Assembly (NCBI RefSeq): GCF_023073715.1
Contig: NZ_JADPKA010000097.1
Span: 124,001-188,000 of the forward strand
Source: Bradyrhizobium sp. 164
Lineage (GTDB): Bacteria > Pseudomonadota > Alphaproteobacteria > Rhizobiales > Xanthobacteraceae
Direction: 5' to 3'
Length of the DNA stretch: 64,000 bases
Shown here: positions 32,632-40,877 of the stretch, one piece after another
How the letters are laid out: the number at the start of each line of letters is the position of its first letter
Position numbering within the stretch: position 1 is the stretch's first letter
Position numbers and translations under genes: made by a program
Notes under the pieces: model-generated
The model's input: only the letters and a program-made list of their open reading frames with translations
Database searches by the model: none
What the model was told of the DNA's origin: nothing

Positions 32632-33525
32632 GTGACGGCGAGGATCATCGCTGCCGACAAGGTTCAAACCGCAGTGCCGGCAGGCGACGTGCTGGGCGAG
32701 ACGCCCTTGTGGTGCAGCCGCTTAAACAAGCTGTGGTGGATCGATATCGACCGCCGGCTTCATCAATCGTTCGATCCGTCGACTGGCGCTCACCGGACAA
32801 CTCGCCACGATTGCCGGTTTCTCGGAAGCCAGGCGCTGGTGTCGGACGGCTCACACATCCTCGCGCAGGATCTGGGGCTGTTTCGCTACGATGCTGCAAG
32901 CCGGGAATCGAGCCGCTTCTGCGAAATCGAGACGGGGCGCGACAATCGGCTCAACGACGGACGGGTCGATGCGCGGGGCCGCCTGTGGATCGGGACGATG
33001 GACAATGATCTGCACCGGCCGAACGGCTCGCTTTATCGCGTCGACGGCAGTACAGCCACGCCGATGTTCGCGGAGGTCATCGTCAGCAACGGAATTGCGT
33101 TTTCGCCCGACAATCGCACGCTCTACTTCACCGATACGCGGCGATACTGCACCTGGCAGTTCGACTTCGACCTCGATGATGGCGTGATCGGCAACAGAAG
33201 ACTGTTCGCAGACTATACCGCCTCGAAAGAGCGACCGGACGGCGCCTGCGTCGACGTCGATGGCGGGGTCTGGACCGCGTTCTTCTCCGGCGGCCGGATC
33301 GTGCGCTATCGGCCGGACGGCCGGATCGACACGATCATTCCCCTCCCCGTGACCAATCCGACATGCGTCTGCTTCGGCGGCCGTGACCTGACGACCATGT
33401 TCGTCACCACCGCAAGAAAATTCCTCGATCCCATGCAATTGGACCGAGAGTCCGAAGCCGGCCATCTGCTCGCCATTCACGGCATCGCGCAGGGACTTGC
33501 CGAACACCGGTTCGCCGCTGGTTGA
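32632..33525 (+). CDS. SMP-30/gluconolactonase-family lactonase
   Basis: 297 residues from the GTG at 32632, preceded by AGGAG six bases upstream and 11 bases after gntR. Signatures: LGETPLWCSRLNKLWWIDID (metal Glu in GExP), RLNDGRVDARGRLWIGTMDN (metal Asn), SNGIAFSPDNRTLYFTDT (metal Asn) and RPDGACVDVDGGVWTAFF (metal Asp). It opens sugar or related lactones in the cytosol. With the divergent TRAP transporter it suggests use of a sugar acid or lactone-forming hydroxy acid. Confidence 0.93.
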   Translation: MTARIIAADKVQTAVPAGDVLGETPLWCSRLNKLWWIDIDRRLHQSFDPSTGAHRTTRHDCRFLGSQALVSDGSHILAQDLGLFRYDAASRESSRFCEIETGRDNRLNDGRVDARGRLWIGTMDNDLHRPNGSLYRVDGSTATPMFAEVIVSNGIAFSPDNRTLYFTDTRRYCTWQFDFDLDDGVIGNRRLFADYTASKERPDGACVDVDGGVWTAFFSGGRIVRYRPDGRIDTIIPLPVTNPTCVCFGGRDLTTMFVTTARKFLDPMQLDRESEAGHLLAIHGIAQGLAEHRFAAG

Positions 33526-33564
33526 TTCAGCGCAGCGGGGCAGGATCGAATCAAGCGGAGCTTC

Positions 33565-33639
33565 TGGCTGGGGCGGGAGGGATCGAACCTCCGAATGGCG
33601 GAATCAAAATCCGCTGCCTTACCGCTTGGCTACGCCCCA
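33565..33639 (-). tRNA. tRNA-Gln (anticodon UUG)
   Basis: Minus strand: acceptor TGGGGCG pairs with CGCCCCA, discriminator G, and an encoded CCA. The anticodon stem GCGGA/TCCGC holds the loop TTTTGAT, giving anticodon TTG. The T arm has the expected GGAGG-TTCGATC-CCTCC. 75 bases including CCA. Confidence 0.96.
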
Positions 33640-33913
33640 ACTGGCGACCGGGGGCGGGCGGAAGAACTGGCTACCGCAGATTCCCTCGGGTCGCAGCCGG
33701 TCTATAGGGAGCGGGGCGGCATTTCAACCGCCTGGAGGGGCAAAATACCGCGGCCTGGGAAGACCGGCCGAAGGATCCGCGTCTCGCTCTACTCTATTAT
33801 GAGGCCCGACAACCGCCGGGCCCCCCCGCCGGCCAGCGCCATCCGTTCCCGCCATTGAGACCGCCCCCGTTTCATGGGAATACGGCACCAATATTTGTCC
33901 ACGGGAGTGAGCC

Positions 33914-35692
33914 ATGACCTACCGCGCGCCGATCTCTGACATGCTGCTGTCGCTCAACCACGGCGCGGGGCTCAAGGCCGCCGTGGCGGCCGGCCATTAC
34001 GGCGATTTCGACGCCGACATTGTCGCGGCCGTGCTGGAGGAAGCGGGGAAGTTCGCGTCCGACGTGCTGGCGCCGCTCAACCGCGTCGGCGACGAGCACG
34101 GCATCAAGCTGAGCGACGGCAAGGTCACGACCGCGCCGGGCTGGCCGGATGCCTACAAGCGTTGGACCGAGGGCGGCTGGAACGCCGTCTCGGGGCCGGA
34201 AGGCTTTGGCGGCCAGGGCCTGCCACTCGCGATCAACGCCGCCTGCACCGAGATCTGGAGCGCAGCCAATGTCGCCTTCGGGCTCTGCCCGCTGCTGACG
34301 GCCTCCGCGATCGAGGCGCTGGAGGCACATGGCAGCGACGAGCTGAAAAAGATCTATCTTGAGAAGCTCGTCTCCGGCGTATGGACCGGCACGATGCAGC
34401 TCACCGAGCCGCAGGCCGGCTCCGACGTCGGCGCGCTGCGCACCCGCGCCGAGCGGCAGGCCGACGGCACCTATCGCATCAAAGGGACGAAGATCTTCAT
34501 CACCTATGGCGAGCACGACATGACCGACAACATCGTGCATTTCGTGCTGGCGCGCCTGCCTGACGCGCCCGCCGGCACCAAGGGGATCTCGCTGTTCCTC
34601 GTGCCGAAGTTCATGGTCAACGAAGATGGCTCACTGGGGCAGCGCAACGACATCTATGCGAGCGGCGTCGAGCACAAGCTCGGCATCCATGCTTCGCCGA
34701 CCTGCACCATGACCATGGGCGATCACGGCGGGGCGGTCGGTTTCCTGATCGGCGAAGAGAACCAGGGCATGCGCTGCATGTTCACGATGATGAACCAGGC
34801 CCGCCTCGGCGTCGGCCTGGAGGGCGTCGGGGTCGCCGATCGCGCCTACCAGCAGGCGCTGTCCTACGCCCAGGAGCGCAAGCAGGGCCGCGCCGTCGGC
34901 AGCAAGGGCGACGGCGCGGATGCGATCTTCGTCCATCCCGACGTCAAGCGCATGCTGATGCGGATGCGGGCGCAGACCGCCGCGGCGCGCACCATCTGCT
35001 ATGCGACCGCCGTCGCGATCGACGTTTCCATCCGCGCCAAGGACGCGAAGGTGCGGGCCGATGCGGCCGCACGCGCGGCGCTGCTGACGCCGATCGCCAA
35101 GGGTTATTCCACCGACATCGGCAACGAGGTCGCCTATCTCGGCGTGCAGGTCCATGGCGGCATGGGCTTCATCGAGGAGACCGGCGCGGCGCAGCATTAT
35201 CGCGATGCCCGCATCACCGCGATCTACGAAGGCACCAACGGCATCCAGGCGATCGACCTCGTCACGCGCAAGCTCGCGGCCAATGGCGGCGCGTCGGTAT
35301 GGGCGCTGCTCGACGAGCTCTCGGCCACCGTCAGCCAGGTCGAGGCTTCCAACGATCCCGCCTTCGGCACCACGGCCACCAAGCTGCGCGAGGCGCTGGA
35401 CGCGCTGACGCGCACCAGCAAATGGCTTTTGGAGCGGGTTGCCTCCGCACCGAACGAGGCGCTCGCGGGAGCTACGCCTTATTTGCAGCAGTTCGGCGCC
35501 ACGCTCGGCGGCTGCATGCTGGCCTCCGAAGCGCTCGCCGCCAAGGCCGACGGCATCACGGACGCCGCACGCTACGTCTCGCTCGCCCGCTTCTTCGCCG
35601 AGAACATCACCGTGCAGGCGCCTTCGCTCGAGCGCACGGTGACGGAGAGCGCGGAATCGGTTGCGGCGGCGGATGCGGTGCTGCTGGGATAA
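33914..35692 (+). CDS. Acyl-CoA dehydrogenase (long, DmdC/FadE-like)
   Basis: 592 residues. Flavin-binding signature GTMQLTEPQAGSDVGALRTRA, then KIFITYGEHDM, the dehydrogenase middle motif RLGVGLEGVGVADRAYQQAL, GGMGFIEETGAAQHYRDARI, and the catalytic Glu in ITAIYEGTNGIQA. The extra C-terminal helical domain of about 150 residues is typical of the group that includes 3-methylmercaptopropionyl-CoA dehydrogenase. It oxidises an acyl-CoA with FAD, passing electrons to ETF. An enoyl-CoA hydratase gene follows 530 bases later. The exact chain substrate is unknown. Confidence 0.93.
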   Translation: MTYRAPISDMLLSLNHGAGLKAAVAAGHYGDFDADIVAAVLEEAGKFASDVLAPLNRVGDEHGIKLSDGKVTTAPGWPDAYKRWTEGGWNAVSGPEGFGGQGLPLAINAACTEIWSAANVAFGLCPLLTASAIEALEAHGSDELKKIYLEKLVSGVWTGTMQLTEPQAGSDVGALRTRAERQADGTYRIKGTKIFITYGEHDMTDNIVHFVLARLPDAPAGTKGISLFLVPKFMVNEDGSLGQRNDIYASGVEHKLGIHASPTCTMTMGDHGGAVGFLIGEENQGMRCMFTMMNQARLGVGLEGVGVADRAYQQALSYAQERKQGRAVGSKGDGADAIFVHPDVKRMLMRMRAQTAAARTICYATAVAIDVSIRAKDAKVRADAAARAALLTPIAKGYSTDIGNEVAYLGVQVHGGMGFIEETGAAQHYRDARITAIYEGTNGIQAIDLVTRKLAANGGASVWALLDELSATVSQVEASNDPAFGTTATKLREALDALTRTSKWLLERVASAPNEALAGATPYLQQFGATLGGCMLASEALAAKADGITDAARYVSLARFFAENITVQAPSLERTVTESAESVAAADAVLLG

Positions 35693-36223
35693 GGCGGCGG
35701 CTGCCTGCCCCACAACCAATGTGTCCCGGCCTCCGTCGGGACGGCACCGCGTTTTTGACGAGGACCTTCCCTTAGTTCGCGAGTGGCTCGGTGCGGCCGC
35801 ATCGTCACCGGACGGATGTCCCGCCGATGCCAGCGAGGTCCCGGCGGGCCGACCGATGAACGTCACGACCACCCGCAACACCAGCCCCATTATCGCGAGC
35901 GTGGCGGTCAGCATCGCGGAACGGAAGCCGATGCTGCCGGTCAGCGACAGCCGCTGCGGCAATCATCGATCGAGCAATCAGTCAAAGGAAACGGCACCAG
36001 GCGCGATCATGCCCCACAACCAGCAGTTTTTCAAGTGAACCATTGTAGCCCAATGTTGCAACGCGCGACAGCGCGTGACGATGCGGCCGGCGGCCTGTGC
36101 TGACGACACAAGATCGGGATCGAAAAGCTTGAGCAGCGCATTGGCACGCCTGCAAGATGATGTAGGCTGACCTTTCGTGAGACACGCCAAAGGCAAGCGC
36201 CGTGGCGACCGCAGGGGGCTCTC
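35693..36223. other. Intergenic region between acyl-CoA dehydrogenase and enoyl-CoA hydratase
   Basis: 530 bases with no convincing gene. On the minus strand a frame starting at 35962 begins with a membrane-helix-like stretch (SAMLTATLAIMGLVLRVVVT), but it has no ribosome-binding site and runs without a stop into the antisense of the dehydrogenase, so it is not called. No strong hairpin seen. Confidence 0.4.
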
Positions 36224-36982
36224 ATGCCGAATGGCAATATCGTCGTCACCGAAGAGCGTGGAACGCGCGTGATCACCCTGCGTCGTCCGAGCAAGAAGAA
36301 CGCGATCACGCAGGACATGTATCAGGAGATGAGCCGCGCGATCGACACCGCGCAGAACAACCCTGATATCCGCTGCATGATCATCACCGGTGGCTCCGGC
36401 GTGTTCACTGCCGGCGACGACATCGAGGATTTCCTGAAGGCCGACGCCTCGCACCCCGAAATGCTGTCGAACGGGGCCAAGTTTCTCTATTCGCTCGCCC
36501 TCAATGCCAAGCCGATCATCGCGGCCGTGGATGGCGTCTCGATCGGCATGGGCACCGTGATGCTGTTCCACTGCGACTATGTGCTCGCCTCGAACGCTGC
36601 GACCTTCTCCGCGCCCTACATCCATCTCGGGCTCGTTCCGGTCGGCGCGGCCAGCCTGCTGGTGCCGAACACGATGGGCTACCAGCGCGCCTTCGCGATG
36701 CTGGTGATGGGACGGACTTTTTCCGCCGCGGAGGCGCATGCCGCAGGCTTCGTCAACACCGTGGTCTCGCCCGGACACACCGAGGTCGAGGCGCGCAAGG
36801 TGGCGCGCGAGATCTGCCGGCTGCCGGCCGAGGCGGTCGCGACCTCGCGCAGACTGCTGCGCGCCCTGCCGGAGGAGTTGACCCGCCGCATCGACCAGGA
36901 AGCCCATTTGTTCGGCGAGCGGCTCAAGTCGGAAGAGGCGATTGCTGCGTTCAACGCGTTTGCGAATAGGAAGAAGCGGTAG
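36224..36982 (+). CDS. Enoyl-CoA hydratase/isomerase family protein
   Basis: 252 residues of the crotonase fold. GTRVITLRRPSKKNAITQDM at the start, the CoA oxyanion loop in TGGSGVFTAGDDIEDFL, and AVDGVSIGMGTVMLFHCDYV for the second oxyanion residue. The FSAPYIHLGLVPVGAAS segment carries Val-Pro where hydratases have Glu residues, and the usual catalytic Glu pair is not obvious, so isomerase or other crotonase activity is possible. Confidence 0.9.
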   Translation: MPNGNIVVTEERGTRVITLRRPSKKNAITQDMYQEMSRAIDTAQNNPDIRCMIITGGSGVFTAGDDIEDFLKADASHPEMLSNGAKFLYSLALNAKPIIAAVDGVSIGMGTVMLFHCDYVLASNAATFSAPYIHLGLVPVGAASLLVPNTMGYQRAFAMLVMGRTFSAAEAHAAGFVNTVVSPGHTEVEARKVAREICRLPAEAVATSRRLLRALPEELTRRIDQEAHLFGERLKSEEAIAAFNAFANRKKR

Positions 36983-37002
36983 GGCGAGCACTCGGCTGTC
37001 AC

Positions 37003-37185
37003 CCTCCCCTGGTGGGGGAGGGTCGCTCGCGCGAAGCGCGAGCGGGGTGGGGTGAGCCGCACGAAGACTCTCGCCGGGATACGAACCTTGCCAGCACCTG
37101 CTCACAGGATGGTCTGTCGCCCCGCCCCGGTTCGCATTTCATGCGAACCGACCCGCCCCCTCAAGGGGCGGGCGGGAGCGTGCGG
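37003..37185. repeat. Intergenic palindromic repeats
   Basis: Two hairpin blocks. The first has CCCTCCCCTGGTGGGGGAGG and TCGCTCGCGCGAAGCGCGAGC. The second has GGTTCGCATTTCATGCGAAC and CCGCCCCCTCAAGGGGCGGG. They resemble, at the flanking CACCCTCCC/GGGTGAGCC parts, the repeats at 5318 and 42811. They follow the hydratase gene and probably act as its terminator. Confidence 0.7.
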
Positions 37186-37249
37186 CACGCGCGGTGCTTC
37201 AACAAAAGAGTTTCGTGAAATCTTTGCGCGGACCGACTAATCTTGTTCC

Positions 37250-38905
37250 ATGCGATATCGATCCATCCTTGCTGCCCTCGCTCTCGCCAGCACCCTCCCC
37301 GCCTCAGCCGAGACCGCAGCCCCGGTCGAGCTGCGCATCCTCGCGATCAACGATTTCCACGGCAATCTGCGGCCTTCGCCAGGGGGCATTCGCATCAATG
37401 ATCCCGAGGACAAGGCCAGGAAGGTGATGGTGGCGGCCGGCGGCGCCGAATACATGGCGACGCTGGTGAGGCAGCTGCGCGATGGACACAGGAACACGAT
37501 CTTCGTCGCCGCAGGCGATCTGATCGGCGCGAGCCCGTTCCTGTCGGCGATGTTTCACGACGAGCCTTCAATCGAGTCGCTCTCGAAGATGGGTCTTGCG
37601 ATTAGTTCGATCGGCAATCACGAATTCGACGAGGGCAAGGCCGAGCTCTTGCGGATGCAGAACGGCGGCTGCCATCCGGTCGACGGCTGCCAGGGGCCGC
37701 ATCCCTTCACGGGCGCCAAATTCCACTATCTCGCGGCCTCGACCATCGAGACCGCGACCGGCAACAGCGTGCTGCCGCCGTACGAGATCAGGGAGTTCGA
37801 CGGCGTTCCCGTCGGCTTCATCGGACTGACGCTGAAGGGCACCGCCGGCATCGTCTCGCCCGCCGGCATCGCCGGTCTCGAATTTCGCGACGAAGCCGAG
37901 ACAGTCAATGCGCTCGTGCCGCAATTGAAGGGGCGTGGGGTGGAAGCGATCGTCGTGCTGATCCACGAAGGCGGCGAGCCCACCGGCGACTACAACGAAT
38001 GTCCCGGCATCTCGGGTCCGATCGTCGACATCGTGAAGAAATTCGACCGGGCCGTCGACATCGTCGTCAGCGGCCACACCCACCGCGCCTATGTCTGCGA
38101 TATCGATGGACGCCTCGTCACCAGCGGCGACAAATACGGCACGCTGGTCACCGCGATCGACGTCAAGCTCGATCCCGCAAGCCGCGACATCGTCAGCGCC
38201 AGGGCCGAGAACGTCATCGTCGCCAATGCCTCGCTTGCGAAAGATCCGGACCAGACCGCGCTGATCGAGGCGTACGACAAGCTGTCGGCGCCGATCGCCA
38301 ACCGGCCGGCCGGATCGGTGACGCAGACGCTGTCGCGCATTCCGAACGAGGCCGGCGAAAGCGCGCTCGGCGACGTCATTGCCGATGCGCAATTGCTTGC
38401 AACCCGCGATGCCAAGGAGGGCGGCGCCGTGATCGCGCTCACCAATCCCGGCGGCATCCGCACCGACATCGTTCCCAAGGAGAACGGCGCGATCACATTC
38501 GGCGATGTCTTCGCCAGCCAGCCGTTTCGCAACCGCCTCGTCACCATGACGCTCACGGGCCGCCAGCTCAAGGACTTGCTCGAGCAGCAATGGTCGGACC
38601 CGAAGCGGCCACGGATCCTCCAAGTGTCGAACGGGTTCAGCTATGCCTGGGATGCGGCGAAGCCATTCGGCGAGCGCGTGATCGCCGACAGGATGAGTCT
38701 CGGCGGCAGGCCGATCGAAGCTGGAAGCGGCTACCGCGTCACCCTCAATGATTACCTCGCCGTCGGCGGCGACGGCTTTACCGTCGCCAAACAGGGTACC
38801 GCGCCACAATATGGCGGTTACGACGCGGACGCGCTGTTCGCGTTCTTCCGAGCGCATGGGCCGATTGGACCGCTGCCGCCTACCCGCATCCTGCGCGTGA
38901 ATTGA
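37250..38905 (+). CDS. Secreted 5'-nucleotidase/2',3'-cyclic phosphodiesterase (UshA type)
   Basis: 551 residues with a signal peptide (RYRSILAALALASTLPASA). The metallophosphoesterase half has LAINDFHGNL, AAGDLIGASPFL, SIGNHEFDEGKAELL and VVSGHTHRAYVC, all the metal ligands. The C-terminal substrate-binding half has ALTNPGGIRTDI, GDVFASQPFRNRLVTMTLTG and YAVGGDG-like DYLAVGGDGFTVAK. It removes phosphate from external nucleotides in the periplasm. Confidence 0.95.
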   Translation: MRYRSILAALALASTLPASAETAAPVELRILAINDFHGNLRPSPGGIRINDPEDKARKVMVAAGGAEYMATLVRQLRDGHRNTIFVAAGDLIGASPFLSAMFHDEPSIESLSKMGLAISSIGNHEFDEGKAELLRMQNGGCHPVDGCQGPHPFTGAKFHYLAASTIETATGNSVLPPYEIREFDGVPVGFIGLTLKGTAGIVSPAGIAGLEFRDEAETVNALVPQLKGRGVEAIVVLIHEGGEPTGDYNECPGISGPIVDIVKKFDRAVDIVVSGHTHRAYVCDIDGRLVTSGDKYGTLVTAIDVKLDPASRDIVSARAENVIVANASLAKDPDQTALIEAYDKLSAPIANRPAGSVTQTLSRIPNEAGESALGDVIADAQLLATRDAKEGGAVIALTNPGGIRTDIVPKENGAITFGDVFASQPFRNRLVTMTLTGRQLKDLLEQQWSDPKRPRILQVSNGFSYAWDAAKPFGERVIADRMSLGGRPIEAGSGYRVTLNDYLAVGGDGFTVAKQGTAPQYGGYDADALFAFFRAHGPIGPLPPTRILRVN

Positions 38906-39041
38906 TCCGGATCGAACGGGCGGGCCCGGGACGGCCCTTTGCCATTGCCGCCCAAACGCCTAGATTTGGGTTTTGCATTTGCGTTTTGGCGCCGGATGCG
39001 CCAAGCGACGGCAAGAGCCCGCATCCCATGAGGCCGACCTG

Positions 39042-39971
39042 ATGAGCACGCTTCTCCTCTCCCACAAGGCCTGCCTCGACCACGTCACTCCGCCGGGACA
39101 TCCTGAAAGGCCGGATCGCCTGCGCGCGGTGGAGGAAGCGCTGTCGCACGAGCGTTTCCAGTTTCTGGTGCGCGACCAGGCTCCGGAGGGCGATCTCGAT
39201 CTGGTCACGCTGTGCCACAACGAGCATTACGTCACCGAGTTGCGCCACATCGCGCCGACCAGCGGCCAGGTCTACATCGACGGCGACACCTCGATGTCGC
39301 CGGGCACCTGGGAAGCGGTGATGCGCGGCGTCGGCGGCGCGGTCGCGGCAACCGAAGCGGTGATGACGGGCCAGCATCGCAACGCCTTCGTCGCGGTGCG
39401 CCCGCCCGGACATCACGCCGAGATCGGCAAGCCGATGGGCTTCTGCTTCTTCGACAATGTCGCTATCGCGGCGCGCCATGCGCAGCGCAAATACGGCATC
39501 GAGCGCGCGGCGATCGTCGATTTCGACGTGCATCACGGCAACGGCACGCAGGACATCTTCTGGTCGGACCCGACCGTGATGTACTGCTCGACGCACCAGA
39601 TGCCGCTGTTCCCGGGTACCGGCGCCAAGAGCGAGCGCGGCGACCACGACACCATCGTCAATGCGCCGCTCGCGTCGGAGGACGGCGGGCCGGAATTCCG
39701 TTCCGCGTTCGAGCATCTGATCCTGCCGCAGCTCGAAAAATTCAGCCCCAAGCTGCTCGTCATCTCAGCAGGTTTCGACGCGCATTACCGCGACCCGCTC
39801 GCCTCGCTGAACCTACGCGCCGAGGACTTTGCCTGGGTGACCCGCAAGCTGATGGACCTCGCCGACAAGACCGCAGGAGGCCGCATTGTTTCGGTGCTCG
39901 AGGGCGGCTATGACCTGCAAGGACTGAAAGAATCTGTTACGGCGCATGTCGGCGCCCTGATGGGCGCGTGA
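39042..39971 (+). CDS. Histone-deacetylase-family (acetylpolyamine amidohydrolase-like) protein
   Basis: 309 residues from ATG 39042. LSHKACLDHVTPPGHPERPD, VRPPGHHAEIGKPMGFCFFD (catalytic His pair), IVDFDVHHGNGTQDIF (zinc Asp and His), ISAGFDAHYRDPL (second zinc Asp) and LEGGYDLQGL are all present, so it should be an active zinc amidohydrolase. In bacteria it acts on acetylated small amines or proteins. Next on the strand is xseB, 70 bases away. Confidence 0.95.
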   Translation: MSTLLLSHKACLDHVTPPGHPERPDRLRAVEEALSHERFQFLVRDQAPEGDLDLVTLCHNEHYVTELRHIAPTSGQVYIDGDTSMSPGTWEAVMRGVGGAVAATEAVMTGQHRNAFVAVRPPGHHAEIGKPMGFCFFDNVAIAARHAQRKYGIERAAIVDFDVHHGNGTQDIFWSDPTVMYCSTHQMPLFPGTGAKSERGDHDTIVNAPLASEDGGPEFRSAFEHLILPQLEKFSPKLLVISAGFDAHYRDPLASLNLRAEDFAWVTRKLMDLADKTAGGRIVSVLEGGYDLQGLKESVTAHVGALMGA

Positions 39972-40044
39972 CGCACCCGCCACATTAAGCCCGCAAAATT
40001 CTGCTTTTTCTCATGTGAAGCGAACCGGGCAATCGGAAACGGAT

Positions 40045-40296
40045 ATGGCCGAAAATACCCAAATCGACGTCTCCAGGCTCACCTTCGAGCGCGCGATCGA
40101 GGAACTCGAAACGATCGTGAAGCGGCTCGAAGACGGCAAGGTGCCGCTCGAGGAATCCGTGACGATCTATGAGCGCGGCGAGGCCCTGAAGCGCCGCTGC
40201 GAGGATCTACTGCGGCAGGCCGAGGCGCGGGTCGACAAGATCACCACCGATGCCAGCGGCCAGGCCACCGGCACCGCGCCGCTCGACGTCCAGTAA
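40045..40296 (+). CDS. xseB: Exodeoxyribonuclease VII small subunit
   Basis: 83 residues from ATG 40045; an in-frame ATG at 40015 adds ten poorly supported residues. LTFERAIEELETIVKRLEDG and KVPLEESVTIYERGEALKRR are the family signature, with CEDLLRQAEARVDKI. It binds XseA to form the single-strand nuclease; the large subunit is not in the window. dxs lies downstream, an order well known in alphaproteobacteria. Confidence 0.95.
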   Translation: MAENTQIDVSRLTFERAIEELETIVKRLEDGKVPLEESVTIYERGEALKRRCEDLLRQAEARVDKITTDASGQATGTAPLDVQ

Positions 40297-40877
40297 GCTA
40301 AAGGCCTCCCCTCGGTTTCTGACCGCTGTAATAGGGCAGGTTTGGAGCGTAGCTGCACCTTTCGTGATCGCACCCTCGCCGTCCATGAACGTGGGCTCCA
40401 GCCGGTGCGGCCGGTACCGGAATCCGGGTCCTGAGAGACCAAAAAAGACCCGATTCTGGCCAAAAAAGCCCGCGAAGGATCCGGCAGGCCCGGAACCCTG
40501 CGTCACGGGCCGCAGTTAACCACTCCGGCCCGCCGGTTGCACCTGCATACCCCCAATCGGCCCAGCGGGTTGGCTTTGGCCCAAGGTTTGGTGTAAAGCT
40601 GCGCGGAGTGTGGCTTTTTGTAAGCCTTGCGTGGGCATCGATTACCGACGACAAGGGCTTCAAACTGCTAAAGAATTGGCTGGGACGGGCGAAGCCGATC
40701 TAAGTGACAGGGATCACAGAGACTGAACCGGAGCGCACTTAAGCTTACCTAAGCTGAAGACGGGGCCTTGCCCCATGCAGGTGGCTCCGACGGTTTGAGG
40801 ACTCGCGCTGCGCCGATATTGAGCAAACCCATCGCGCACCGGAATGACCTTCCGGCGCTGACAAATTGGAAATCGCC
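40297..40877. other. Long leader region between xseB and dxs
   Basis: 580 bases without a supported gene. It has two AAAAAAG tracts about 20 bases apart (40440-40470), a hairpin-like AGCTTACCTAAGCT at about 40743 and GGGGCCTTGCCCC at about 40764. Composition and length suggest a promoter and a long 5' leader of dxs, possibly an RNA element, but I recognise no known riboswitch class (the THI element is absent). Confidence 0.4.

Noticed and set aside
34631..35962. Minus-strand frame starting with a membrane-like segment at 35962
   Set aside because: Only the first 60 residues look protein-like; the rest is antisense to acyl-CoA dehydrogenase and there is no ribosome-binding site.
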